57,746 nucleotides of DNA from Caryophanales bacterium (GTDB lineage: Bacteria > Bacillota > Bacilli > Bacillales > Bacillaceae_J): contig DULJ01000076.1 of assembly GCA_012840465.1 (NCBI GenBank), positions 1 through 57,746 of the forward strand, given 5' to 3'. The position numbers and the translations under genes are program-made. Below are positions 25,539-34,506 of this stretch, in pieces (within the stretch, counting starts at the first letter, position 1; each line of letters opens with the position of its first letter). The notes under the pieces are model-generated. The model was not told the origin of the DNA and ran no database searches. It saw nothing but the letters and a program-made list of their open reading frames with translations.

Positions 25539-25934
25539 ATGGGACTTAGAATTGTAAAGCTTTTTGCTTCGGCTGCAACAACAACAACTACTACAGCAAA
25601 ACCAACTGTTTTAAAGTTTTTTTATGAAACAACAGCTCAAACAACTGCGGGAAACACATTAACAATAGCTGTTGGTAGTTTTGAAACTGACGGAGGCATA
25701 GCAGCCACCACTTTACCAGATCTTACAGCAGATAACAGTTATTTTAAAGTAGAAATCAATGGTGTTCTGCAAATGAAAGATACACTTGCTTATACATCTG
25801 GAGGTTCAGGTACAGGACAACTTGAGATTACAGTACCAGTTGAATCAGATCCAATTGAAGCACAGACCCCGATTGTATTAGAAGTAGTAAATTACGATCC
25901 TCAATCTTCTTCGACCACAACCATTACAACATAA
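25539..25934 (+). CDS. DUF4183 protein (spore-surface associated)
   Basis: A 131-residue protein with RBS AAAGGGGTG before the ATG. After a Thr-rich segment (TTTTTTAKPT, a possible O-glycosylation site) comes a beta-rich DUF4183 domain: FKVEINGVLQMKDTLAY, GQLEITVPVESDPIEAQTPI, VLEVVNY. A Thr/Ser tail ends the protein. DUF4183 genes are often found beside Bacillus collagen-like exosporium genes. It follows the second ENA-like gene and precedes a terminator. Its role is unknown; it is probably structural. Confidence 0.85.
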   Translation: MGLRIVKLFASAATTTTTTAKPTVLKFFYETTAQTTAGNTLTIAVGSFETDGGIAATTLPDLTADNSYFKVEINGVLQMKDTLAYTSGGSGTGQLEITVPVESDPIEAQTPIVLEVVNYDPQSSSTTTITT

Positions 25935-25971
25935 AAATAAAAGAACAAAACCACTAACACTACTTTATCTA

Positions 25972-26006
25972 TGTCCCAAGTGAGGATTACTCATTTGGGA
26001 CATTTT
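25972..26006 (+). terminator. Terminator of the ENA/DUF4183 unit
   Basis: TGTCCCAAGTGA / TCATTTGGGACA stem followed by TTTTC. Confidence 0.75.
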
Positions 26007-26105
26007 CGCTAAGCAATGAAAAAAGTCAATTTTTCATCTAAAAGTAAGAATGGTGAAAAAATGACTTTTTTCGAAATATGGTAAAAATACTGGCTACTTT
26101 GAATT

Positions 26106-26501
26106 TTAGCTCGTGATTGTTATAAATTGTAGTATAATTGGTGTGCCTTTTATAGGTGGATCAATGGAATTTAATGTAAGACTTCCTTTTTGGAGTGAAT
26201 ATAGACTAGTTGGTTGTAATATACCATTAATAAATAGATTAGTATACGAAACATTGTTTGGATCTATAATACCAACCTTACCGTAATAAGGGAGCTCATC
26301 CTCGTCCGTGAAAACCTTCTTTTCTCCATCGGAAGTAGCATAATACTGAAATGTTTCTACTTTTAAAGGACAATTTTGTTTTTTTTCAATTTCCTCAAGA
26401 TATTCAATCAACCAAATAGGGGGACAAATTTGTCCATTACATCGACTACACAAAGACTTATTTTTACACCTCGAATGTTTAAAATAAATACTATCCCTCA
26501 T
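26106..26501 (-). CDS. DUF4183 protein with Cys-rich N-terminus
   Basis: A 131-residue protein. The N-terminal ~30 residues hold four cysteines (RCKNKSLCSRCNGQICPP), then a DUF4183 domain: VETFQYYATSDGEKKVFTDE, VSYTNLFINGILQPTSLY, GSLTLNSIDPPIKGTPIILQ. It is convergent with the first DUF4183 gene. A CATACAGTA sigma-K-like -10 lies just upstream on the minus strand. The ribosome binding site is weak. The Cys-rich start again suggests disulfide attachment to the spore surface. Confidence 0.82.
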   Translation of the reverse strand: MRDSIYFKHSRCKNKSLCSRCNGQICPPIWLIEYLEEIEKKQNCPLKVETFQYYATSDGEKKVFTDEDELPYYGKVGIIDPNNVSYTNLFINGILQPTSLYSLQKGSLTLNSIDPPIKGTPIILQFITITS

Positions 26502-26522
26502 TTCCCAACTTTTCTTTTTAAT

Positions 26523-26531
26523 TACTGTATG
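26523..26531 (-). promoter_or_regulatory. Sigma-K-like -10 box for the minus-strand DUF4183 gene
   Basis: On the minus strand it reads CATACAGTA, matching CATANNNTA, 22 bases before the start codon. No clear -35 AC is seen at 16 bases. Confidence 0.4.
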
Positions 26532-26614
26532 TTAAGGAAAATGATTCGCTACTTCGCCAATTCTTTTTTATCGATTTAAAATATACGATCATTTTCTTTT
26601 GAAACTTCTTTGGT

Positions 26615-26642
26615 ACGTTATTCATTTCCTTTTCATACAATA
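26615..26642 (+). promoter_or_regulatory. Putative sigma-K promoter of the rml operon
   Basis: ACG at 26615-26617, 16 bases, then CATACAATA at 26634-26642, 45 bases before the rmlA start. Confidence 0.5.
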
Positions 26643-26687
26643 CTCAGGAAAATGGTTTTATTGCCAAAAGATACAGGAGGAAGTTAA

Positions 26688-27554
26688 ATGAAAGGGATTA
26701 TTTTAGCAGGCGGGAGTGGTACAAGGTTACATCCTTTAACCCGATCCATATCAAAACACTTATTGCCGATATATGATAAACCCATGATCTACTACCCTTT
26801 GTCAACACTAATGATGGCAGGTATTAGAGAGATTCTAATCATATCTACTTCACAAGATACCCCGCGATACAAAGATCTGCTTGGAGATGGTACCGATTTA
26901 GGAATATCAATTAGTTATGCCGTTCAACCATCACCAGATGGAATTGCCCAAGCATTTGTCATAGGAGAACATTTTATTGGGAAGGACAAAGTTGCTTTAG
27001 TATTAGGAGATAACATTTTTTATGGAACCCAATTGGAAGACCTTCTTACTGAAGTGGTAAATCAAGAGAAAGGTGCAACTGTTTTCGGATATTGTGTGGA
27101 TGACCCAGAGAGATTTGGAGTTGTTGATTTTTCTGAAAATGGAACAGTACAGTCGATAGAAGAGAAACCAATAAATCCAAAAACCCATTATGCTGTGACG
27201 GGGTTATATTTTTATGATAATAGGGTTATTGATATTGCTAAAAACGTCAAACCTTCCGAAAGAGGTGAACTTGAAATTACTGATGTAAATAAAGTTTATC
27301 TCGGGTGGGAGGAGTTGTCAGTGAAAGTATTAGATCGTGGTAATACTTGGCTTGATACTGGTACTCATCAATCTCTTTATAGGGCTGCAGAATATATCAA
27401 AATAATGGAAGAAACACAAAACATAAAGATTGCTTGTATTGAGGAAATTGCTTATCAAAAAGGGTACATTACGAAAGAAAAATTATCTGAATTAGCTAGT
27501 CCTTTGATGAAAAATGATTACGGTAAATATTTAATAAGATTACTAAATTCTTAA
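26688..27554 (+). CDS. rmlA: Glucose-1-phosphate thymidylyltransferase (RmlA)
   Basis: A 288-residue nucleotidyltransferase that makes dTDP-glucose from glucose-1-phosphate and dTTP, the first step to dTDP-L-rhamnose. Signature [46 protein letters not shown] and [11 protein letters not shown] are present. AGGAGGAAG before the ATG. It is the first gene of rmlA-C-B-D and is preceded by a sigma-K-like promoter, so the sugar is probably made in the mother cell for spore-surface glycoproteins. Confidence 0.96.
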   Translation: MKGIILAGGSGTRLHPLTRSISKHLLPIYDKPMIYYPLSTLMMAGIREILIISTSQDTPRYKDLLGDGTDLGISISYAVQPSPDGIAQAFVIGEHFIGKDKVALVLGDNIFYGTQLEDLLTEVVNQEKGATVFGYCVDDPERFGVVDFSENGTVQSIEEKPINPKTHYAVTGLYFYDNRVIDIAKNVKPSERGELEITDVNKVYLGWEELSVKVLDRGNTWLDTGTHQSLYRAAEYIKIMEETQNIKIACIEEIAYQKGYITKEKLSELASPLMKNDYGKYLIRLLNS

Positions 27555-27571
27555 TTCATAAGAGGTGGGAT

Positions 27572-28114
27572 ATGGACGCCAAGGAGACAATATTTCAAGG
27601 GGTATATATTTTAGAGCCCCCTGTGTTTAATGACAATCGGGGATACTTTTTGGAAAGTTATAACAAGAGAATACTTGAGCAAGTGGGGATTGAAAATGAC
27701 TTCATTCAAGATAATCATTCTTTTTCAAAAAATGCAGGGGTATTACGTGGATTGCATTTTCAATTAAGTCCCAAGGCTCAAACAAAACTGGTTCGAGTAT
27801 GTACTGGGGCCATTTTTGATGTTATTGTTGATATTCGAAAAGGTTCCAATACCTATGGTCAATGGATCAGCGTAATACTAAGTGAAGAAAATAAACGTCA
27901 GGCCCTTATTCCAAAAGGTTTTGCTCATGGTTTTTGTACACTCGTTCCTAACACCAATGTAATTTACAAAGTTGATGAGTATTATGATCCGAAATTTGAT
28001 AGGGGAGTTATTTGGAATGATCCTGACATTGGAATTGATTGGCCCGTATCTAATCCAATCTTGTCTGATAAAGATAGGAAACTACCATTATTAAAAAATA
28101 TAGACTGGACTTGA
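27572..28114 (+). CDS. rmlC: dTDP-4-dehydrorhamnose 3,5-epimerase (RmlC)
   Basis: A 180-residue cupin enzyme, third step of dTDP-L-rhamnose synthesis. GVLRGLHFQ contains the catalytic His, and VIVDIRKGSNTYGQW, IPKGFAHGFCTL and VIWNDPDIGIDWP are the usual family blocks. It starts 17 bases after rmlA behind AGAGGTGGG. The gene order A-C-B-D is common in Bacillus spore glycan clusters. Confidence 0.96.
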   Translation: MDAKETIFQGVYILEPPVFNDNRGYFLESYNKRILEQVGIENDFIQDNHSFSKNAGVLRGLHFQLSPKAQTKLVRVCTGAIFDVIVDIRKGSNTYGQWISVILSEENKRQALIPKGFAHGFCTLVPNTNVIYKVDEYYDPKFDRGVIWNDPDIGIDWPVSNPILSDKDRKLPLLKNIDWT

Positions 28115-28125
28115 GGAGAAGGCAA

Positions 28126-29088
28126 ATGAAATTACTTGTAACAGGTGGTGCAGGGTTTATTGGTAGTAATTTTATTCATTACCTGCTTGATAAATATCCA
28201 GAATATCAAATTATTAATTATGATAAATTGACATATGCCGGTAATCTCGAGAATCTAGCAGCTATGCAGGATTCAGTGAACTATTCATTTTTAAAAGGAG
28301 ACATTATTAACAAAGAGCTTCTTGAGTATGTGGTAAAAACCTATGATATTGATACAATCGTTAATTTTGCAGCTGAATCTCACGTTGATCGAAGTATTAC
28401 AAATTCTAGTGAATTTGTAATAACCAACGTTTTAGGTACACAAACCCTTTTAGATGTGGCAAGGAACAACAATCTCCGCTTTATTCAAATTTCCACGGAT
28501 GAAGTTTACGGAACCCTTGGAGCAACAGATTATTTTACTGAACAAACTCCTTTATCTCCTAATAGTCCTTATTCCGCAAGTAAAGCAAGTGCAGATATGC
28601 TAGTAAGATCTTATCATGAAACCTTTGCTTTAAATACAAATATTACCCGTTGTTCTAATAATTATGGGCCCTATCAATTCCCGGAAAAGTTAATTCCATT
28701 AATGATTATTAATGCACTCAAAGGAAAACCATTGCCTGTTTATGGGGATGGAAAAAATATAAGAGATTGGTTGCATGTGAAGGATCACTGTTCTGCCATT
28801 GATTTAGTTATCCATAAAGGGAGACCTGGTGAAGTGTACAATATTGGCGGAAATAACGAGAGAAGAAATATAGAAATTGTTGAGCGTATTTTAGACTTAC
28901 TAAACATGCCCAAAAATCTGATTACCTATGTGCAGGACCGGTTAGGACATGATTTTCGATATGCTATAGATTCAAGCAAAATCCATAATGAGCTTGGCTG
29001 GAAGCCGGAATACAGTTTTGACCAAGGTATAAAGGAAACGGTTTTATGGTATCAAAGTCATGCGGAGTGGTGGAAAAAGCTATTATAA
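28126..29088 (+). CDS. rmlB: dTDP-glucose 4,6-dehydratase (RmlB)
   Basis: A 320-residue short-chain dehydrogenase-type enzyme converting dTDP-glucose to the 4-keto-6-deoxy sugar. It shows the NAD-binding TGGAGFIGSNF, the active-site ISTDEVYGTLG and YSASKASAD (Tyr-x3-Lys), and GDGKNIRDWLHVKDHC. GAGGAGAAGG precedes the ATG at 28126, 11 bases after the rmlC stop. The intermediate is shared by rhamnose and several amino-sugar routes, so the neighbouring aminotransferase could also draw from it. Confidence 0.96.
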   Translation: MKLLVTGGAGFIGSNFIHYLLDKYPEYQIINYDKLTYAGNLENLAAMQDSVNYSFLKGDIINKELLEYVVKTYDIDTIVNFAAESHVDRSITNSSEFVITNVLGTQTLLDVARNNNLRFIQISTDEVYGTLGATDYFTEQTPLSPNSPYSASKASADMLVRSYHETFALNTNITRCSNNYGPYQFPEKLIPLMIINALKGKPLPVYGDGKNIRDWLHVKDHCSAIDLVIHKGRPGEVYNIGGNNERRNIEIVERILDLLNMPKNLITYVQDRLGHDFRYAIDSSKIHNELGWKPEYSFDQGIKETVLWYQSHAEWWKKLL

Positions 29089-29124
29089 GCCTTTGAAATT
29101 AGTAATCGTTTGGGGGAGGTTATC

Positions 29125-29991
29125 ATTACTAAAATACTTGTCACAGGAGCAGAGGGTCAATTAGGTACTGACCTTGTTATGATGTTAAAAGTTACTGGGT
29201 ATGATGTGTTAGGAATGGGGAAATCAGCATTAGATATTACTAATGAGAAAAAGGTTTATAATATGATTTCGCAAATAAAGCCAGATATCATCATTCATTG
29301 TGCGGCCTATACTCAAGTTGATAAGGCGGAAGCAGAACCCGATTATGCTTTTTTAATCAATGGAATTGGGACACGAAATATTGCCCTAGCAAGTGAAAAA
29401 ATTGGTGCGAAGCTTGTATATATAAGTACAGATTATGTGTTTGACGGTTGTGAGGATGCGCCTTACCATGAATTTGCTCCTGTTTCGCCCATTAATGTCT
29501 ATGGAAGCTCTAAATTGGCAGGAGAAATGTACGTTCGTGACTTTCATTCTAAATTTTTTATTGTTCGAACATCATGGGTATTCGGGGGTTATGGGAATAA
29601 CTTTGTTAAAACAATGCTGCATCTTTCAAAAGAAAAAGATCAACTGAAGGTTGTTAATGATCAGATTGGCTCTCCAACCTATACGGTAGACCTCAGTACA
29701 TGTATTATGCAATTAATGGAATCAGATAAATATGGAATTTATCATGTGTCAAATTCAGGAAGCTGTTCTTGGTATGAGTTTGCTAGGGAGATATTCAGCC
29801 AAACAAAAAATAAGATTGAACTGGAGCCCTGCACGACAGAGGAATTTCCACGTCCAGCAAAACGCCCTATATATTCAGTATTAGACCATATGGGACTTCG
29901 AATCAACGGATTCGATCCAATACCAGATTGGAAAGATGGATTAACTCGTTTTTTATTACAAACTAAAAACAACCCACAATTCTTTGTTTGA
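29125..29991 (+). CDS. rmlD: dTDP-4-dehydrorhamnose reductase (RmlD), likely ATT start
   Basis: About 288 residues; the last step of dTDP-L-rhamnose synthesis (NADPH-dependent). Features: KILVTGAEGQLG, ISTDYVFDG, NVYGSSKLAGE, IVRTSWVFG. The family begins at M-K-I-L-V-T-G, and here that point reads ATT-ACT-AAA-ATA. The strong GGGGGAGG at 29112-29119 lies five bases before ATT 29125, and the nearest in-frame ATG/GTG/TTG is a TTG at 29110 that overlaps the RBS. I therefore place the start at ATT, a rare start codon; an automatic caller would choose 29110. A terminator overlaps the stop codon. Confidence 0.92.
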   Translation: MTKILVTGAEGQLGTDLVMMLKVTGYDVLGMGKSALDITNEKKVYNMISQIKPDIIIHCAAYTQVDKAEAEPDYAFLINGIGTRNIALASEKIGAKLVYISTDYVFDGCEDAPYHEFAPVSPINVYGSSKLAGEMYVRDFHSKFFIVRTSWVFGGYGNNFVKTMLHLSKEKDQLKVVNDQIGSPTYTVDLSTCIMQLMESDKYGIYHVSNSGSCSWYEFAREIFSQTKNKIELEPCTTEEFPRPAKRPIYSVLDHMGLRINGFDPIPDWKDGLTRFLLQTKNNPQFFV

Positions 29992-30012
29992 AAAGAATGT
30001 GGGTTGTTTTTA
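29968..30012. terminator. Bidirectional terminator between rmlD and the glycosyltransferase
   Basis: AACCCACAATTCTTT / AAAAGAATGTGGGTT stem with T and A runs on both sides. It overlaps the rmlD stop. Confidence 0.85.
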
Positions 30013-30014
30013 TG

Positions 30015-30878
30015 TTAATGTAATGTCACCAATATATCATCAATGCGACTTACGTCAGCGGCGAATTGGGGGAAGTCTAGGACTCTTGCTCGATAAGCCT
30101 GAAGAGCAGTCTTATATAAATCATTGGTCTCAAGGAATCCATCTTCTCTTGAGGCAATGATTATATCCAACCATTGACTGAAGAGTGTTGTTCCCTTCAT
30201 TTTTTTGTTGTTTTGTTTGGGATGCAGTCGATAGTAGCTTAAAGCTTCGGGAATATAAACAGCCTTTCCTTTAGATAGCAATGATAGCCAAGATGCCATA
30301 TCATTGATTAAAGAGTATTGTTTCCCTTTATAGCATCCAAAGGGTTCATTAAGGTCTTTTTTTCTAAATAATACGGTTGTAGGTTCTCCAATGATATTAA
30401 GGTACTGGGTTAAAGCGATATTACCCAAAAGTTTTCCATTTAAAATTCTTGTTTCTTTAAATACTTTAGCTGTAGCACCGGTGGGTACCAATAAGTCACC
30501 GAATTCATTAATTGTTTGCCGATAGGACGTAACAAGAGTGATATCAGCAAATTCAGTAAAAAAATACATCATTTTTTTGATTTTTTCTTTATGAAATAAA
30601 TCATCATCCATTAAGTAGTTAATAAATTCTCCGGTTGCTAGTGCATAGCATTTATGCCAATTTTCAAGAAATAAGTTTCTTTCATTTTTATAATATTTCA
30701 ATGTTGAGGAATCAAAAGATGTTTCAATCATTTCTTTTACTCGATCATCAGAACTGTCATCACAGATGATGATTTCGATATTAGGGTAGGACTGCTCTAA
30801 AGCACTTTCAATAGCAAGTTTTAGCGTATCAGGACGATTATAAGCAGGTATAACAACACTAACCAAAGGTTTTTCCAT
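30015..30878 (-). CDS. Family 2 glycosyltransferase
   Basis: A 287-residue GT-A fold enzyme: VSVVIPAYNRPDTLKLAIES, EIIICDDSSDD, the metal-binding DXD as LMDDDLFHKEKI, and an acceptor-side region PTTVLFRKKDL. There is no membrane helix. Probably last gene of a minus-strand unit aminotransferase-acyltransferase-glycosyltransferase (15-base gap), transferring the modified sugar onto the spore-surface glycan. Donor and acceptor are not predictable. Confidence 0.92.
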   Translation of the reverse strand: MEKPLVSVVIPAYNRPDTLKLAIESALEQSYPNIEIIICDDSSDDRVKEMIETSFDSSTLKYYKNERNLFLENWHKCYALATGEFINYLMDDDLFHKEKIKKMMYFFTEFADITLVTSYRQTINEFGDLLVPTGATAKVFKETRILNGKLLGNIALTQYLNIIGEPTTVLFRKKDLNEPFGCYKGKQYSLINDMASWLSLLSKGKAVYIPEALSYYRLHPKQNNKKMKGTTLFSQWLDIIIASREDGFLETNDLYKTALQAYRARVLDFPQFAADVSRIDDILVTLH

Positions 30879-30893
30879 ATGAATTCACCCGAT

Positions 30894-31532
30894 CTATCTA
30901 TAGTATAGACTTTTCTTGAATATTGCAGGGACTCCTGCAAATAATGTTTTCTCCGGAACATCCTCTTTTACAAAAGCACCGCCACCAACAATTGACCACG
31001 GACCAATTGTAGTTTTTTCACGGATAGAACTGCCAATGCCAATATAAGCACCTTCCCCAATCGTTACATTTCCAGCAAGCTTGACACCAGGAGATACTGT
31101 TACAAAATCTTCAATTCGATCATCATGGCTGATGTTCACGCTACGATTTATAATAACGAAATCCTTGATAACAACATTTGTTGTGATGATCGTACCTTCA
31201 CAAATGACGCTACCCATTCCTATGCTATTGCGTTTAGAGATGAAAACTGAAGGGTGTACCAATGTATCAGCGATTTGAAATCCATGTGTTTTTGTTTTTA
31301 AAGCAAGACGCTTCTTAAGTTTTGGATCTCCTACACCAGTACATACGATTTTTACCTTATTTTGCAGTTCAAGTATGTCATGCAAGTCCCCGAGGACAGG
31401 AATATCGTCGACCATTTTTCCTTTATATGCTGGGCGTTCATCTAAGAAACCGACGACTTCTATCCCGATCTGTTCACATAGATGAAGAACTTCCCGACCA
31501 TGTCCGCCACAACCCCATATTACTAGTGCCAT
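30894..31532 (-). CDS. NeuD/PglD-like sugar O/N-acyltransferase
   Basis: A 212-residue protein starting at ATG 31530-31532. The N-terminal Rossmann-like domain (ALVIWGCGGHGREVLHLCEQ) is typical of PglD/NeuD. It is followed by a left-handed beta-helix of hexapeptide repeats (NSIGMGSVICEGTIITTNVV, GVKLAGNVTIGEGAYIGIGS, IGPWSIVGGGAFV) with the active-site His region VNISHDDRIED. It overlaps the aminotransferase stop by 10 bases. The pair would convert a keto sugar to an amino sugar and then N-acylate it, as in bacillosamine- or anthrose-like pathways. Confidence 0.92.
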   Translation of the reverse strand: MALVIWGCGGHGREVLHLCEQIGIEVVGFLDERPAYKGKMVDDIPVLGDLHDILELQNKVKIVCTGVGDPKLKKRLALKTKTHGFQIADTLVHPSVFISKRNSIGMGSVICEGTIITTNVVIKDFVIINRSVNISHDDRIEDFVTVSPGVKLAGNVTIGEGAYIGIGSSIREKTTIGPWSIVGGGAFVKEDVPEKTLFAGVPAIFKKSLYYR

Positions 31533-32647
31533 TGCGATGAAACCAGCCCTTCCACAATCAAGTGAACATCTTGTATAATCATTTCTTCCCAAAGCGGCAA
31601 ACTCAATATCCGTTTTGATAAATCTTCTGTAACTGGCAAGGGCGTATGAGGATAATTAATAAAATGTGGATGCTTATGACAAGGGGGAGAAAAATAAGTA
31701 CGTGCTTCAATATTCCGATCAGCAAGGTAGTCGATAATATCGATGTTTTTAAGACCTTCTGGACAAGCAATGGGCATAAATTGATACGGAATCTCGCCTT
31801 CATTTTTTTGTAGTGTCCAGCCTTTAGACATTAAATCATTTTGGGACAGCTGCTCAAGGTACCATGAATAAATTTTTTGTCTTGTTGTCATTTTTTTATC
31901 GTAGACTTCGAGAGTCGATAAAGCGATCGCGGCTGTATACTCAGACATTTTTCCGTTTAATCCAAGCATGTCAGTATCCCTATTTTGTGAAAAACCAAAA
32001 TTCTCGGCTTGACGAATCTTCGAAATTTGCTCTGAATTTCCACTGTAAATTAATCCGCCTTCTCCTATTCCAAATGATTTAGTGGCATGAAAGCTGTAGA
32101 CCACATATCCTGGGAATTCCTTTCCAAAGTGCCCTTTATGATCGGTTGCACCGAAGCTTGCAGCAGCATCTATAACTACTGGAATCCCAGATCGATGCAC
32201 TTGTTGATAGAGTTCAAGATTTATATTATTTCCAAATGTTGCATATGGAACAACGACAGCTACTTGTTCACCTAATTTTTGGATCGTTTCGCTAAGAAGT
32301 TCCTCATTCATACACCAATTATCGGAATGTATATCTACAAAATAGGGCTCCAAACCACACCATAATGCAGCTAGGGGAGTAGCAGCAAATGTAAAACTTG
32401 ACATCAAGGCATATTTTCCATTAGGACGCTTGCATTGAGATATTGCTAATATTAAGCCGATTGTCGCATTGCTAACTGTTGTTACGTCGCCTGATTTGTC
32501 AAAATACCCATTAAGGATACGTTGTTCAAGGCGTTTATTGAGAGGGCCGAAATTACTATAGATTCGAGAAGCGTCTATCTCGGATAAATAAGGAAGTAAT
32601 GCTTCTTTCTTAACTAGGTCAGGTCGCAAAAAAGGAATTTTTTTCAT
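31523..32647 (-). CDS. DegT/DnrJ/EryC1-type sugar aminotransferase
   Basis: About 374 residues, PLP-dependent. Visible motifs: SNFGPLNKRLEQ, SSFTFAATPLAALW, VVIDAAASFGA (PLP-binding Asp) and YSFHATKSFGIGEGG with the catalytic Lys. It transfers an amino group onto a keto-deoxy nucleotide sugar. The start is ambiguous: AAAGGAG at 32667-32673 abuts a TTG at 32665, stands 7 bases before an ATT (32657-32659) and 19 before the ATG at 32647. First gene of a three-gene glycan unit. Confidence 0.9.
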   Translation of the reverse strand: MKKIPFLRPDLVKKEALLPYLSEIDASRIYSNFGPLNKRLEQRILNGYFDKSGDVTTVSNATIGLILAISQCKRPNGKYALMSSFTFAATPLAALWCGLEPYFVDIHSDNWCMNEELLSETIQKLGEQVAVVVPYATFGNNINLELYQQVHRSGIPVVIDAAASFGATDHKGHFGKEFPGYVVYSFHATKSFGIGEGGLIYSGNSEQISKIRQAENFGFSQNRDTDMLGLNGKMSEYTAAIALSTLEVYDKKMTTRQKIYSWYLEQLSQNDLMSKGWTLQKNEGEIPYQFMPIACPEGLKNIDIIDYLADRNIEARTYFSPPCHKHPHFINYPHTPLPVTEDLSKRILSLPLWEEMIIQDVHLIVEGLVSSQWH

Positions 32648-32741
32648 AAGTGTACGAATCTTCAACTCCTTTCTGAACGTAAAAATTTTTAAATACTTTT
32701 ACTATGCAACTACATTCTATTCTCGGGTAATGTCTATTGTT

Positions 32742-32771
32742 ACAGTGTGCCCTTATCCTTTTCATACAGTA
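32742..32771 (+). promoter_or_regulatory. Putative sigma-K promoter of the large glycosyltransferase
   Basis: CATACAGTA at 32763-32771 matches CATANNNTA. ACA at 32742-32744 is 18 bases upstream, slightly longer than ideal. Confidence 0.42.
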
Positions 32772-32848
32772 ACACCTTCATCTATTTCTCATATCTATAG
32801 AAGGAATGGATTCATAGGAGGTTTAAATAACAACCTAGGGGGTACGAA

Positions 32849-34384
32849 ATGACAGAGAAGATGAAAGATACACCATTATTAACAGCTCATTTATTTGTTT
32901 CACAATTGAAATCAATGGATGGATTTGATGAAATGGTTGCTGAACTTGCTGAAAAAGGAATAATTGTTAAAATATACAGTCCTATTGATAAATTAACAGA
33001 TGCAAATACTAAAAATCCCAGAGTTTATGTTTCGTTGGGAACTGACTGGAAAGAATTTAAAACACTAAGTGTGTTACCACTTCATGAAAGAAAACGTTGG
33101 CTGCATTACGAATCACCGGCAGAGGTTCAACCCCATAAATTATTTTACTGTTGGCTAAAACTGACTGACCCTCTGCCAGAAAATATATCGATACCGGAGA
33201 CAAGATTTTCTTCAGAAACTCCATTGATATCCGTATTCACTGCAAGCTACAGGTCCAAAGATAAAATTCAGCGACCATATCGCTCTTTATTAAATCAGAC
33301 GTATCCGAATTGGGAATGGGTCATCGTCGATGATTCCGGAGATGAGGAAGAAACATACAATAATGTCTTACTTACATTAGATGATCCTCGCATAAGGAGA
33401 TATCGGCAGGATTCGCGAAATGGATATATTGGGGCGATTAAACGCTACGCAGCTGGATTATGTACAGGAGAAATAGTAGTAGAAGTCGATCATGATGACG
33501 ATTTAATCCCAGATTGCTTAGAAAAGATTGTGAAAGCATTTAAAGAAAATCCAGATTGTGGGTTTGCGTTTGGGGATTGTACGGAGGTTTACGCCGAGAA
33601 TAGCCATGCTCATTGGTATGGGTGGGATTGTGGATACGGCTACAGTCTTTATTATCGAGTTTGGATCGATAAAATGAATCGTTGGCAAAATGTCCAAAAG
33701 CATTCAACCATTAACGGGAACACCTTACGACACTTGGTTGGTATGCCAAATCATCCACGTGCCTGGACGCGGGATTGCTATCATTTAGTGGGGGGCCATC
33801 GTGAAGAACTTTTAGTTGCAGATGACTATGATATGCTGATAAGAACATTTCTTTGCACAAAATATGTCGCCATTCCTGATTTGCTTTATATTCAATATCG
33901 AAATAAAGGAGGGGATAACTCTACATTTCTTAGAAATAGACAGATTCAGATTCTTGTAAATGAATTGAAAAATTATTATCATAATAGGATTTATACAAAA
34001 GTAAAAGAGCTCGGCATCCCTGAACTTGTTCCCTATAACCGTATATGGCTAAGAGACCCGGACGATCCTGGCCGAAAAACTGCCCATGTTATCAATGAAG
34101 ATAGATCGAAGGTTTCCATCTTGTTTCCAATGCCATACTCCAGTTCAAATCAAGATCTTAGCCAATTATATAAAACCTTGAATAAAGGAACAGCATCAAA
34201 TTTTAAGGATATCGAGGTTGTAGTTGTGGGTAATGTCCCGCAGGATATTGAGTCCTTTGCTGCGAAAGCACCGATGGGTGCCATTCGCTGGTGGTCAATG
34301 GAGCCAGATGATTCATTGGAAGCATGTATAGAATATGCAAAGCTCTGTGCTTCATGTTCTGAAAAAATTATTATTATGCCTTAA
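32849..34384 (+). CDS. Multidomain family 2 glycosyltransferase
   Basis: A 511-residue protein. The first ~110 residues are an accessory domain (LLTAHLFVSQLKSMDGFDEM). Residues ~120-390 form a GT-A catalytic domain: PLISVFTASYRSKDKIQRPY, WVIVDDSGDEEETYN, VVEVDHDDDLIPDCLEKI (DXD), and an acceptor region DDYDMLIRTFL. The last ~85 residues resemble a second, incomplete GT-like Rossmann unit (VSILFPMPYSSSNQ, DIEVVVVGNVP). AGGAGG at 32817 and GGGGG near the ATG precede it. A sigma-K-like box upstream suggests mother-cell expression. It is likely part of spore-surface glycosylation. Confidence 0.88.
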   Translation: MTEKMKDTPLLTAHLFVSQLKSMDGFDEMVAELAEKGIIVKIYSPIDKLTDANTKNPRVYVSLGTDWKEFKTLSVLPLHERKRWLHYESPAEVQPHKLFYCWLKLTDPLPENISIPETRFSSETPLISVFTASYRSKDKIQRPYRSLLNQTYPNWEWVIVDDSGDEEETYNNVLLTLDDPRIRRYRQDSRNGYIGAIKRYAAGLCTGEIVVEVDHDDDLIPDCLEKIVKAFKENPDCGFAFGDCTEVYAENSHAHWYGWDCGYGYSLYYRVWIDKMNRWQNVQKHSTINGNTLRHLVGMPNHPRAWTRDCYHLVGGHREELLVADDYDMLIRTFLCTKYVAIPDLLYIQYRNKGGDNSTFLRNRQIQILVNELKNYYHNRIYTKVKELGIPELVPYNRIWLRDPDDPGRKTAHVINEDRSKVSILFPMPYSSSNQDLSQLYKTLNKGTASNFKDIEVVVVGNVPQDIESFAAKAPMGAIRWWSMEPDDSLEACIEYAKLCASCSEKIIIMP

Positions 34385-34506
34385 AAGGCGATAGTTTAGG
34401 CGTCTTATTCGTATTTGGGACAATCAACCATTTTTATAAAAATCCTAAGCATCGTGATACTTGTCTGAATAGTATAGCAGTAAATAAATTGAGGGTAGTG
34501 GTAGAA

